From: Centrapalus pauciflorus
Lineage: Eukaryota > Streptophyta > Magnoliopsida > Asterales > Asteraceae
NCBI GenBank assembly: GCA_020465985.1
Contig: JAANYP010001207.1
Coordinates: forward strand, 33,668 to 97,667
DNA: 64,000 nucleotides
Direction of reading: 5' to 3'
Shown: in pieces, positions 20,401 through 31,659 of the stretch
Numbering within the stretch: the stretch's first letter is position 1
Layout: every line of letters begins with the position of its first letter
Notes under the pieces: model-generated
Told to the model about the DNA's origin: nothing
The model's input: only the letters and a program-made list of their open reading frames with translations
The model's database searches: none
Translations under genes and position numbers: made by a program

Positions 20401-21855
20401 ATGTCAAGTCTACACAAGTTCATGGAAATGGACCACGAGGTTGGCAAATCCAATTCCCCACCGAAGCTTATGAAGATTAAATATTACTACTGGTGGAAGG
20501 ATAGGTTTGCAAATTTCACTCGGTTTAATGATATGCGCATGTGGATATGCATCGATGAAGGGTATGTTCCCCCTACTCCAGAGCTCAAGGGCAGGATGAA
20601 AGTTTTATCATATCAACATATGAACGATGAGGATAAGAAAATTTATGAAGCTAAAAATCGGGCTTTGTCATCGATTAAAATGGCTCTACCTTTGGAAATT
20701 CTGCATGCTTTTAAACATCACCGAACCTCGAAAAAACTATGGGAGGCTTTAGAGAAGTGGTATGAGGAAAATCCACGAGTTAGGAAGGGGAGAACTAAAC
20801 TGTTGAAGCAACAGTTTGCAATCTGTAAGGGTCTGAAGAATGAGAGTTTGGATGAGGTAATCACAAGATTCTATCATCTGCTGACCGAGCTGGATAATCA
20901 CAGAGTTGATTATCAAGAATCAGAAAAGATTGACAAACTTTTAGATGCATTACCATCAAAGTGGGAGATGTATACCACTTTATTGAAGCATGATCAAGAG
21001 AAGTTGGACACTCTTTCTTTTGAAGAAGTTACTGGAATGCTGAGAGCTTATAACTTCAAGATACAGAAGAAGGAGATGGAATATGATCAGGTACAAGATC
21101 CTAAGATGTACCTCGGTAAGTTCTAAGCCATCAACTTCTAGTGTACCTATGTCTAGAGCTACAACGTTCTATTCTGGAGAACAAGAGGGTGTACCAGAGA
21201 AGCAGAAGTATCTACCACTAGGGCTTTTTTGGGTTTTTCAGGGGTACATACAGATGATCAGCCACAGAGTTATACAGTAGGAGCATCATCTCAAGGGTAC
21301 ACAAAAATGCCAATGAGTGCTAAGACGGAAGAGGAGCAACTAAAGCTTCTAGCATCGTTTATAGCAGCTTATGGGAACTGTATTCAATGGAAGATAAATG
21401 ATCCGGCACAATGGGAGGAAGATTATGATCAGGTAGATACCGATAATCTAGAACAGATGGACCTACAATGGCAACTGGACATGGTCACACAGAGAGTGAA
21501 GGGGTTTATGAAGAGAACTGGCAGAAATCTCAGTGTGAACAATATAGGTTTTGATAAGTCACGAGTCAAGTGCTACAACTGTCAGGAGTTAAGACACTTT
21601 GCGAGAGAGTGTCAAAGACCCAAGATGGAAAATTATCAGAACTCGGGACGTTAATATTCAATCAGTTCAGGGAATCATGGTTCAGAGAATCAGTGTTCAG
21701 TGGTTGGTTTACTTACTAATGTGTCATCCAACAAACAGTTAGATGGCACATATGATTGGAATACACATCCAGAGACGAACACTAGGGCATTCATGGCCGA
21801 AGTGACAGAAACGGATATAGGAGTAGAAGATGAAAAGGAAGAGGACTCCCAGTAG
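20401..21855 (+). pseudogene. gag pseudogene (element C)
   Basis: ATG at 20401 begins a copia gag of the UBN2/gag-polypeptide type: YYYWWKDRFANF near residue 28, KKLWEALEKWYEEN, KLLKQQFAICKGLKNESLDE, and LDALPSKWEMYTTLL. The first frame stops at 21126. About 110 bp then read in another frame before the original frame resumes near 21229, implying two compensating indels. A CCHC zinc knuckle, CYNCQELRHFAREC, lies at about 21571-21612. TAA at 21652 and TAG at 21853 end the readable part. Gag forms the virus-like particle and the knuckle binds genomic RNA. The sequence stops at the LTR of element H (about 22039). Confidence 0.88.
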
Positions 21856-22038
21856 TTCGATACAGATACATTGGAACTGGAAAACACTGAGAAGCTGACT
21901 TCTTTGGAGTTTGCAGCTCAGATGGCCAACGTGGAATCAGACAGGAAAAAGGTAACTCTTAACTTTTCTACTTTGCATGACTTATGTGTTTTATGTACTA
22001 CTTTTGTTGTTAATGAATTCCCAGCAATACAGCACACA
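21856..22038 (+). other. Residual element C internal sequence
   Basis: Continues in the gag frame with short runs such as LEFAAQMANVESDRKKV but with stops. Nothing else is recognisable before the inferred edge of the element H LTR. Confidence 0.4.
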
Positions 22039-22342
22039 TGAATGATTTCAGCAATATTCTTATGCAAACAGAATGATTACTCAATGATTGCAAGAATAAA
22101 GAAGAAGAAATGTCAAAGAGGAATTGCAAAAAGCGGCGGCTATATTTTCAATAGTTTGTGTGTGTGTGGGAAACCCAAGGTGGGGTTTCCCTTACATCAT
22201 TTAATTGGAGTTTCAAACAATTACAACTAAGTCCCTTAACTTCTATTACAACTAATAATGAAACAAGAATAAATTACAAGGAAAATAAACCAAAGTAATT
22301 ATTACAAAATAAATTCACAAGATCGAAATTTAATATCTAACA
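22039..22342 (-). repeat. 3' LTR of element H (about 304 bp)
   Basis: On the minus strand it begins TGTTAGATATTAAATTTCG just after the purine tract AAAATGGGGAGAT (22343-22355). The distal end is placed at TGAATGATTTC (22039) because the copia gag of element C lies beyond. That boundary is tentative since no second copy is available. Confidence 0.6.
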
Positions 22343-22358
22343 ATCTCCCCATTTTCGA

Positions 22359-25300
22359 TCATTGTGGATGAACTCGGGCATGATCAGTTGTTTCTCTGAG
22401 GCCAAGGACGACGTCGAACCATCGAGTCACTTGCCTAAGATGTAGCCTTTCGTTCAACAGTTCTATAGCGCAGAGCATGTCTTGTATGTCCTTCAGATTT
22501 CGTTCAAGTTCAGAGATTGTTTGAGCATCATCTTCCTGTAGTCTCGTGTTAAGCTCTGCTCTAACCAATCGGATAGTACCGTCGGAATAACAAGGCAAGT
22601 CCTCTATGATGCATGAACCTTTTTTGACCTTTCTGATTCAAAAAAATGATTCCCTGCTGTCCCCCTATCAAAAATTTATAAGCTGGATAATGATTTAGAA
22701 GAAAGATATCTTGCTCTGGAGCCTTTAGACCAACTTTAACCAACGCACTCTCAATCGCCATTTGGAACTCTCTTAAGCACATAACAATGGATCGGCAAAT
22801 CATGCTTCTGACAAGGGCGGAAACAGCAGTGACATGAGATACACGTTTTTAATCCTGTCTTTCAATCTGTTGTGTAGAAACTCAATGTTGTCAATGTTCA
22901 CGAAATCCAGGTCATTTTCATGCAAAAATTGCACTTATCCGTCTTCTCGAAATACCTCGAATGCAAGAGTAAATACTCGAGCTCTCTTGTACATGTGGAT
23001 ATAGTTGATCTTGACAATCTTCGACTTAGACCAGTATTCAGCCTTTGCTCTTTTATCCTTTAACATCATCTTATTGTATTCAGCTTGTTCAGCTCGGGAT
23101 GCATCAGTCATGATCATGAAAAGATGTCTGCTGTAAGACCCAGGTTTCTTTTTAAAGACCATCTTGAATCTTTCTTCAAGAAAGGGATTTTGAAATTGCT
23201 CAGCAGGGAATTTTCTCAGAAAAGCTTTTAAACCTTGGAACGGAGGTTCTTCTAGCTCAGCGGGAGTAGCTCCAAGTAATCTCAAAACTCGAGTCCTTAG
23301 GTCCTACTTTAATTCTTTTTTCATCTCTTCAGAAAAAGACTGCACTCGACCCTTTGAGTATTATCGAACCCATTCTACATCAGTTTGATCGTACCTTGGA
23401 GTTACTTTAGGTCTAGTATCAAAGTAGTCTACTGTTCTTGGACCTAAAGACTCGGCAGTTTCGGCTGGTGGGGTCGATTGGGCTGTTGGAATAATTAGAC
23501 TATTGGGGTAATTTGGACTGTAGGAGGACTTTGGACTGGTGGAGTTTCTTTGGGAGACAGGGAGGTAACTTGGATAGAAGAGATGATTTCTTGTTAAGGC
23601 ACGTGGGGTGGTGAATTTAAGAATTCGAAAGATGATGGTGATTTTTGTGGAGATTCATGTTCAGGTTTGGGAATGACAGAAAGATAGTCTTGGTCATAAT
23701 CAGAGTCTGTATCAGACACTAATATGACCTCAACTTTTTCAAAGATTGGATCATATTCCACCATTGCTGAACGAGGGTCTAAAGGAGTTGGGCCTTCAAC
23801 CATAGGTTCATCTTCAATCATTTCCTGAGCCTCTGAACTCTGTTCCCCAAACCCTTGAATTTCTGCCCCTACTTCCAGTACTGCTCCCCCTACATTTGGC
23901 ATCTCGCCCTCAGACTGAACCCATTGGCGTTTCTCCCCCTCATGGCGATCATGGTCGTCCTGATCGTCATGTTTTCGTTTTAGGGATTCAGCCTGAGGAT
24001 GGCATTGAAGTTCAATAACCGCTGACTCCAGACGGTCCATTCTGCCATTCAGCTGCTCCTGGACTTGAAGGATAAGACGTGTAAGATTATCCATTTTCTC
24101 GGAGAGCTTGGCTATTTGTGATTGGACTGATCGGGTATGTGGTGGAGGCTGTTCCTCAGACGCAACACCCTTACCATTGATAAATGATAATAGGGCGGTG
24201 TGTCGCTCCTCGGAAGCTTCCTTATGGGCGTCCAGGTCAGCCCGCGTAACCACACCAGCAACACGAAGAGCCGTTGTTAGCATCTCGAGAGATATCTCGG
24301 GATGGCCTAATGTTGATGGCATTTGTGTGTCAACACCAGGTCTTCCTTCCATCATCTCTGGCTCCACTGCGGGACGCTCAGATCCGGAAGTTTGCTGAGC
24401 CGCCAAGAATGCGGCTTGTTCAGGAGAGGACACCACAGGAGGCATCGTGTGTTGTGTGGGGGGTGTGGTGTGAGCTGTGGTCAAAAGAACGGTGATCATC
24501 GGGGGCGACAAGTGACCTACTTCAACACCACCTCTTTCCGAGTGAGAGGGTGATGATGTATGTGCAAAATCCCTGTGGAATGAAATGGTTGCCCGTGGAG
24601 GGGTAACCGAATGGATGGTTGGGGTAAGTTTGACCACTGGACTAGTGGTCTTATCGTGGGCTGTCCGGCTGAAAGGGCTTAGAACACCCTCAGATGCTGC
24701 ACTTTCATCCCTCAATTGGACAGAGACGGTCCGTCCTGAATCGACCGCCTCTTCCTTCTCTCCTTCAACTCCCTCTCTCACAACAGAGATCTCCCGCTCA
24801 CCTGTACCCAAAATGTTTTCAATTACCGCCTCAACTCCCTCGATCTCACTCATAGTTTCCTCGCCTTCGGACTAGTTAGGCTCAGTTGGATCTGACCAAG
24901 CCTCATCTGGATATACAGCTCTCATATAGTCCCTTACCCTTTCCGTTTGAACAGCTTGATGTAGCAACGATAATGGAATATCCATTACTGCAACATTGGC
25001 AGTTGCCACTGGGATCTTGATTCGTTGAAGCGAGGCGGTGACGTAGACATCTTCCTCGGGACGTTCATGGATTTCGTCGTCCTGATCCGTAGAAAATTGG
25101 ATGATAAGTTGTAGAAACCGTTGGAAAGGAATGTATTTACGTCCGCGTCTTGTTCGTTTCTCGAGCACCGCTCTCTTTAACTCCTCGAATATGAATGATG
25201 CATAGTCATAATGACGATCGTATGCAAAGGCGGCAAACATCGCGAGCACTTGCATAGATGCAGAGTCGTGTCCTGAGTGTTTTCCTGTGAAGCACTTGTT

Positions 25301-25821
25301 GATTATATCAAACAGGACTCTCCAGTGAGATTGAAGGTGCTTTGTTCGAAAGTCTAATGGCCTGGTGAGTTGGCCATCATATCCCAAGGACTGGATTTCT
25401 TGCAGGGTTTTGATTGAAGATGGAATGGGGGCGAAAGCATATCTAGTAACAGAAAAGGCTTCAGTTGGGAGGCAAAGAATATGGCGAATGGCTTCTTGGG
25501 TGACGTTGATGGGAACGGATTCGATTGTGGTGGTGAAGTGGGGTTCAACATCAGATATAAACGTTAGGTGATGCCAAAATTGTTGAAGGTAGATTGATGG
25601 TACGGATATAGTGGTGGTTAGGGGGTAGAAAATGGGGTGGCCTTCGAGAATATCAAAAGTGATATCTTCGGCTTCGTGGCGAAGGGTAGAAATGTCAAGT
25701 TGCCAGTTTGAGGGGCAAACTCAACAAACTGTGATGAGGGGAGAAGAGATTCTTCGGGTAGTTGGGCATTATTATTTGGTAGCGGAGAATGGGGAAGGGT
25801 TAAGATGATTTCCAGATCCAT
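22359..25821 (-). pseudogene. ORF2 pseudogene of element H
   Basis: I take the ATG at 25821 (minus) as the start: it reads MDLEIILTL and lies 6 nt after a good 3' splice site. The N-terminal domain has the shared pattern YLQQFWHHL (about 25580), IRHILCLP, then GYDG...HWRVLFDIINKCFTGKHSG (about 25300-25390). A Ser/Thr/Pro-rich middle, a coiled-coil segment (about 24020-24110), KRKHDDQDDHDRHEGEKR (about 23925-23980) and an acidic region follow. The frame has one shift near 25630 and an in-frame TAG at 24872-24874, then stays open to 23594. The C-terminal pieces (23285-22359) are in three frames. Function unknown; the homologous layout to ORF2 of A, D and LTR E's neighbour is the basis of the call. 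Confidence 0.82.
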
Positions 25822-25826
25822 GAGTC

Positions 25827-26914
25827 CTGTAAACATGCAACAGTGTTAGTATATCAGACTTGAAAGAATGAAGCATTGATACTAAGTCTGAAATAAGCGT
25901 GAATTTGAAACTGTCTATTCTGTGTAAAGCATCGGGTCTTTTATCAGTAGAATGTAAATTCTACTGAATAAAGTCCAAAGTCAATCATTAAGAGACCAAT
26001 GTTAGAATAGACATTTTCAGTCAAACACTTATCCTAATTCTAATTAATGGTGCATGGGACATGTAATATTATTGGGATTTTTGAATTATTGTAGAAATAC
26101 AAAAATGGAAAAAATTTCAAAAAAAAATCATAAGTGTAGAATTTCGGATGGGCCGAAATTCGGATGAATAGAGGTCCGAATTCGATTCAAGCGAAATCCG
26201 GATGGAATGATGCATGAAATAACTAAGTATGAAAATACAGATTGGTGAACCGAAATTCGGATGGGGACCGAATTCGTATGGGAACCGAATTTGGATGGGG
26301 ACCGAATTCGGATGAGAACCGAATTCGGATGGATAGAATTATGGTGATGGTGAATAAGGTAAATACTTAGAAAAATTAACATGAATGAACAACTCGGATA
26401 GGAACCGAATTCGGATGGACCGAGATAATGACTTAGATGGATTAAATAAACAATTGATATTATAGGATTCCATCTGAATTTCGGATGGTCCGAAATTCGG
26501 TTGAAACATATAACACACTTGTTTATTTTCTGAGTGTTGTCTACTGATCTGAAATTCGGATGGATCTGAATTTCAGATGGGTCCATTTAGTGAACATTAA
26601 ACACTGAAAATTTTCTAAGTATGGGTCACCCGAATTTCGGATGGTCCGAAGTGAGGACTTAGTAAAAAATGCAGCAGTTAATGAGTTCATGCACATGCAA
26701 CGTGAACAGTTCTACAAATTCATAAAAATGCATGAAAATTCAGATCCTAATGTAAAAGCATGTAATGAACATTTTATATAACTACACTATGATAAATGAA
26801 TAGATTAAACTACCTGAAATTACTAAAAACCGAATGTAAAAAACCTTAAAAATTCAAAAATCAAAAACACTAAATATGGTGTTATAAACTGAAATAAAAC
26901 ATAATAAAGGTTAC
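25827..26914 (-). other. Predicted leader intron of ORF2 (element H)
   Basis: Minus strand: the donor ATCAG|GTAACC begins at 26914 and the acceptor TGCATGTTTACAG ends at 25827, 6 nt before the ATG. The 1088-bp interval is AT-rich and contains the CCGAATTCGGATGG array. The arrangement mirrors element A (donor about 170 bp after a TATA-like box; acceptor next to the ATG). Inference from sequence. Confidence 0.5.
26140..26650 (-). repeat. Array of GAATTCGG-centred motifs (element H)
   Basis: CCGAATTCGGATGG and variants (CCGAAATTCGGATGG, CCGAATTTGGATGG) occur about 15 times in 510 bp. GAATTC makes the core palindromic. The array lies inside the predicted ORF2 leader intron. Open frames across it (for example 26128-26586 minus) are repeat artefacts. 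Confidence 0.88.
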
Positions 26915-27079
26915 CTGATAGTAGATGAACACAAAGATGCAAGAAAAATGAAGAAAAACGGCTTCACACTGAGCTTTGGAGCATGAAATGGTTTGAAAAT
27001 GGCGATGGTATGCGACGGTGTTCGTGCGACAGATAGAGAAGAGGAAGAAAAGTGTTGCGTATGGAAGAAGAAAGGCATA

Positions 27080-27103
27080 ACCCGCCTATTTAAATAGGCG
27101 GGT
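27080..27103 (-). promoter_or_regulatory. TATA-like box in a perfect 24-bp palindrome (element H ORF2)
   Basis: TATTTAAATA (27087-27096) is the centre of a perfect inverted repeat with arms ACCCGCCTATTT. Downstream on the minus strand is a pyrimidine-rich leader (TTTCTTCTTCC...), and 172 bp on a consensus 5' splice site. I infer a core promoter for the ORF2 transcript. Confidence 0.5.
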
Positions 27104-27332
27104 CGGGTCAGAGAAGAAAGTCTGCGCGTTTTTTCAAAAATTTGGGCCACAACCGATTTTTAAAAAATTGAATAAAGACTAAACAAAATTTGGGCTTAGA
27201 TATTTATATCTAAAAACTAAACAAAAAATAAAAAAATGAAAAATGAGCCCAATTAAAAATCTTTTTGTATTTTCGATGGATTTAGACTAAGACAAAGATG
27301 AATAAAAATTAAAATATAGGAACTAAGAAAAA

Positions 27333-27337
27333 CATTT
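27333..27337. repeat. Target-site duplication of element D, left copy
   Basis: CATTT immediately before the left LTR. The identical CATTT stands at 35951-35955 immediately after the right LTR. Confidence 0.88.
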
Positions 27338-28001
27338 TGTCAGGATCTAAAACTAAATAACCAAGACTAACTGATTTGAGTTTATCAGAGTATAAATCAA
27401 TAATCTTGCTTTGAATCAAAGTTTAATTAAGAAGTTTGCGGAATAACAGTTAATTATTTTAACAAAAGCTTTCAGAATAAATAGCAGATAAACACAATCA
27501 ATAATCAAGACTGTTTGTATTGCTGATCTTAATGATTACAATCACCTCTAATCTGTTTGATTAGACGAAGAACACAGACTGTTCTTAGGGTTTTACAACC
27601 TTAGAGGCTTATGAAAACTCAATCAACAAAGCAATTACAGACTCAAATATGCAGAAAACTCCTATACAATACAAAGACCTATTCTATGTATTTATATTGC
27701 TTCTTGATATGTTTCCTTGACGAACCATGACTTCTCTGATAGTAGATATGCTGGAATCTTCATGTAGATATCTTTTCCTGAAAATCAGCACTTTCTGTTT
27801 ATGAGACTGTTGAGCAGCTTGAATCTCTTGACAGCATGAACTGAGCAGCTCGAGTTGATTTACTCTGGCAGCTTGAACTTTTACACTGGCAGCTCGAGTT
27901 TCTTCAACTAGCAGCATGAACTTTGGATTTACATTTAAAATCTACTAACAGTCTGAGAAGTCTAACTAACAGTTTGAACACACTTAAACTATTTCCCAAC
28001 A
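27338..28001 (-). repeat. 3' LTR of element D (left outer LTR, 664 bp)
   Basis: On the minus strand TGTTGGGAAATAG...CCTGACA, preceded by the polypurine tract TTAGGGGGAGAT (28002-28013). TATA box complement TATTTATA at 27689-27696. Nearly identical to 35287-35950. Several TTCAAGCTGC/CTCGAGCTGC motifs lie in U3 (about 27800-27920). Confidence 0.93.
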
Positions 28002-28103
28002 ATCTCCCCCTAACTTAAATTCTTTACACAAGACTTTAAGTTCTATACAAAAAATGGAAATGAATAAGTAAACTGTTATTTACAAACCAAGGCTTTCAAA
28101 AAC

Positions 28104-30491
28104 TTACAACTGTGCAAGTTTATGATCTACAGCCTTCAAAAATTCTCTCTTTAGCTCATCTCTATCACAAGATATTCTGACAGACTTCATCTGGAGTAGT
28201 ATATTCTTTGGAAGATCATAGAATTCAAGATTAAAGAACATACCAGATCCATCTGTGAATTTGATTCTGTAAGTCCTGGATTTGACAAAAACATTAACTT
28301 CCTTGATTTTCAATCCCTTCTTGTTGGCATCCTCTACATCTTTTCAAATAAATTCAGGATCAACAATGGACTTCAGATCTCTGATGACTTGTTTTACTTG
28401 TGGTAGAGAAGATCTAACTTGTGATACAGACCCAATGTTGTGCATCGTTATCAGCTCATCTCTGGTCAACTTTTGAATTATTTGCCAAAAAGTATCATAC
28501 TCTTCTTCAGGACCAGACTCTCTTCTTATCACAAACTTAATTTTCAAGTCACGGTCATCCAGTGACTTAGCAAACCAGTAGTTGATTTGAGGCTTTGTGA
28601 AATCATGTTGATCAATCAACTTCTCTATCTCCATGGCCTTTTGCATTTGTTGCTCAAACAACACTCTTTTCACTTGATGCAGCTTTGCTTGTGAAGATGG
28701 ATCAGTTGAAGGAACAGAAACAACAGCTTGATCAACAGGAGCAGGGGCACTGGCAGCAGCTTCAGTTGGTACTGGATCTTTTGATGTTTGGACTTCTTGG
28801 GAAATTTTGGCTTTCTTTCTTTTGTCCATCTCCTTGTCATGAATCTCTTGCAGCCTTTCAGTTGTCATGGACAGAGCCATTTTCTTTGGAATACCAGCTG
28901 CAAATGCAAAATTTGTCAAAAATCTTCTGTGATCAGCTTTGGAGTGCCCTGTTGGCATCTTTCTCTTCTTTGCTCCTTGTTTAACCACAAACCCCTTTAG
29001 GTAATCACCTAAGGTCTCATCATCATCCATTGGGGTTTGGGCTTGCTGATCTAATTCTTTGTCCTGTTCTTCTGCTATTCTTTTGGCAACTTCAGCATCA
29101 AAGGCAATTTGGGCTTCTTTGGAAGAAAGTTTATGCTTTGGAGACTCAATGAGAATGCACTTGCCCTTGTCTTTTGCAGCAGATGATGTAGCTTGGACTG
29201 TACTTGATGGAGCTTGAATTCCTTCCCTGATCACAACTCCAGTAGGTTTTGAAGAAGCAGCTTGAGTGTCTGGGCTAACAGCTTGAGAAGCTGTTGCGAC
29301 TGCTAGCCTAGAAGGTGGGACTGTTGATGCTGCTTGGACTGATGGTGTTGGAGCTGCTTGGACTGATTCAGGAACCTCCTGATTCTCCCCCTTTTTGGAA
29401 GCATTGGTTTGGTCAGAAGGACCTACAACCGTTGCCACGTGGGTTTGAATCATCTGCTCTAATTTCATGAGCTTACTCCCACAGAGGGTAAACCCTTTGT
29501 GAAGATAAGCCAGTTTTTGATTTTGAGCTGCTTCTGCCTGTTTGAGTGCATATATTTGAGCCCCCTGTGCAGCAATGATGGACATTTGGTATTCCAACAT
29601 AGTTACAACAGGTTTCAGATTTGGATCCGTTAATAGCATTAGTTGCAGGCTAGTCTCAAGATCAGAAAACTCCTGAGGTGCTTGTGGTCTATCACTGACA
29701 TTAACACCAGAAGTAGAAACCTCTGGGCCCCTCTGTTCTTGGTACTGGGGACTTCCAGCTTGTGTTTGCACACTGGCTGTTGCCATGGGTGTGGTCTTAG
29801 AGATGTTGGCACTTTCATGTGCCTCTTTTGCAGAAACATCAGTAGTGCCAGCCACAGCACTCATATGAACAATCTCTGAAGAGATGTTCACCTCCTGAGT
29901 GAGGATGAGAGTTTCCTCAATTGGTTCCCTTTGGATATGCTGTGCAGAAGTGTCCTCCTGCACAGGGATATATGGCTCTTGTCTGAGGGAGGAGGAGGAA
30001 GGAGCTCCTGGTCCCCTTTTCCTTTTGTATAAAAATTTTAGTGGGCGAGTTGGCTGTTCAAAAGGATCAGAAGGAAGTTGTGTATCATGAGGAGTGGGTT
30101 GGGGTCTTGGGGGTGTAGCAGTGATGTTAGGCTGAGCCTGCTCAGGACCCTCTCCTCTGTTTCTTGGAATGATGTTCATCATTGCAGAAGGCAATGGAAC
30201 ATCTATACTTACAAAATTGGCACTTGGCTTTAACAGCCTTTTGATTGAAAACAGTGAGTGCCTATGGGAAACATGTATCCGTTTATGTAAATGTGGTGTT
30301 GTGCAGGTGTGTGCAATAATTTCTGCCAAAAACCTAGGATACATCAGAAATTTCCCATTCTTTAGGGAATGATGCCTTAACATCCCCTGAAAAATCATGT
30401 TAGAAAAATTGAACTATTGGCCAGTAGAAAAGCACACTAAGGCAGTGGCAATATTTGAAGAAAACTCAGACCAACCAGTTCTTTTGGGGCT
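28104..30491 (-). pseudogene. ORF2 copy 1 of element D (minus strand, N-terminus missing)
   Basis: Reads from the rearrangement junction (SPKRTGWSEFSSN...) to the stop at 28104, giving about 795 codons with one in-frame TGA at 28344-28346, where the other copy has AGA. It has the second half of the N-terminal domain (NMIFQGMLRHH, LMYPRFLAEIIAHTC), a Pro/Gln/Ser-rich middle, an Ala/Gln-rich segment, a Lys/Glu-rich coiled-coil stretch and the C-terminal block SRTYRIKFTDGSGMFFNLEF...MKSVRISCDRDELKREF. The first 140 or so codons, present in the plus-strand copy, were lost at the junction. It differs from that copy at many positions, so the two arms are not simple duplicates of one sequence. Confidence 0.9.
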
Positions 30492-31317
30492 GCAGGTTAA
30501 ACAGAAGCCTACTGGTCTATTCATAAGTCAATCAAAGTATGTCAAAGACATACTGGAAAAGTTTGGCTATCAAGACACAAAGGTTGCAAGCACTCCAATG
30601 GATCCTCATAAACAGCTCCATACAGACAAAGATGGCATAGATGTGGACATTCATCTATACAGATCCCTTATAGGATCTCTCATGTATCTAACATCTTCTA
30701 GACCTGATATCATGTTTGCTGTCTGTGTGTGTGCTAGGTTTCAATACTCTCCAAAGGACTCTCACTTGGTTGCTGTGAAGAGAATCTTTAGATACCTTAA
30801 AGGCCAACCTCACTTAGGTCTATGGTATCCTAAAGACTCTCCCCTTGTACTAACTGCTTATTCTGACAGTGACTATGGTGGATGCAACATTGACAGGAAA
30901 TCCACAACTGGTGGATGTCAATACTTAGAAGCAAGATTGGTCTCTTGGCAATGCAAAAAGCAAACAACTGTGTCCACATCATCCACTGAAGCAGAATATG
31001 TAGCAGCTGCAAGCTGCTGCTCCCAGGTAATGTGGATTCAAAATCAACTAAGAGACTATGGTATGAATTTCTTATCCACTCCTATTTATATTGACAACTC
31101 AAGTACAATCAGCATTGTGCAAAACCCAGTGAAATTCCCAAAAACCAAGCATATAGAAATCAGATTTCACTTTATCAGAGATTGTAATGAAAAGAAGTTA
31201 ATCCAAGTTACCAAAATACATACAGATGATCAGTTAGCTGATCTATTTACAAAACCTTTTGATGTAGGAAGGTTCACTTTCCTAGTATCAAATATTGGTA
31301 TGGTAAACATGGATTAA
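30492..31317 (+). pseudogene. Ty1/copia pol 3' end: RT C-terminus and RNase H (element D, inverted arm)
   Basis: Starts mid-protein at LQVKQKPTGLFISQSKYV, the end of the RT domain, directly at the inversion junction. It runs without a stop through the RT connection (STPMDPHKQL, RSLIGSLMYLTSSRPDIMF), RNase H motifs SDSDYGGCNIDRKS, STSSTEAEYVAAASCCSQ and IDNSSTISIVQNP, and the terminal ADLFTKPFDVGRF to TAA at 31317. The RT catalytic YVDD region is not included, so it is a fragment although its own frame is intact. In element B the matching stretch has two stops. It is on the opposite strand to the outer LTRs. Confidence 0.92.
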
Positions 31318-31353
31318 TTGATTTTCATTATTATCTACTCAGTATGCTTATTT

Positions 31354-31363
31354 AAGGGGGAGA
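31354..31363 (+). other. Internal polypurine tract between pol and ORF2 (element D arm)
   Basis: AAGGGGGAGA lies 37 bp after the pol stop, where a copia element without ORF2 would have its 3' polypurine tract. A degenerate form is seen in element B (near 7670) and a clear one in element H (minus, about 36172-36184). Confidence 0.6.
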
Positions 31364-31510
31364 TACTGTTTCATTGAAAAGTTGCATAATTTTTAACTAA
31401 CAGCTTGAGTATTTTCTCAAGCTGCTAGTTCATTTTCTCATGTTGTTAGTTGTTTTCACTTGATCTGTCAAAGTGTGCAGGGTATTTGGGTAATTTCTCA
31501 AATGTGTGCA

Positions 31511-31546
31511 CGGGACCCAACCTTTTCGAAACCTTTAAAGGTCCCG
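31511..31546 (+). promoter_or_regulatory. Possible ORF2 core promoter in element D
   Basis: CGGGACC and GGTCCCG arms flank CCTTTAAAGG, and a CT-rich stretch (TCTTCCAC..CTTGCTTTCTCTC) lies between it and the ORF2 ATG 120 bp on. It resembles the palindromic TATA region of element H but is weaker. Inference only. Confidence 0.35.
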
Positions 31547-31659
31547 ATTTTGTTCAGTTGTAACTACCAGTTACATATTTTTCTTCCACGGCCTCTTGCT
31601 TTCTCTCTGAACGAATCACACATCCTTCTTTCAAACCCTAAACCATCGTTTCTTCATCA

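Noticed and set aside
26128..26586. 152-codon open frame on the minus strand
   Set aside because: It is a translation of the CCGAATTCGG repeat array, with periodic low-complexity residues and no similarity to any domain.
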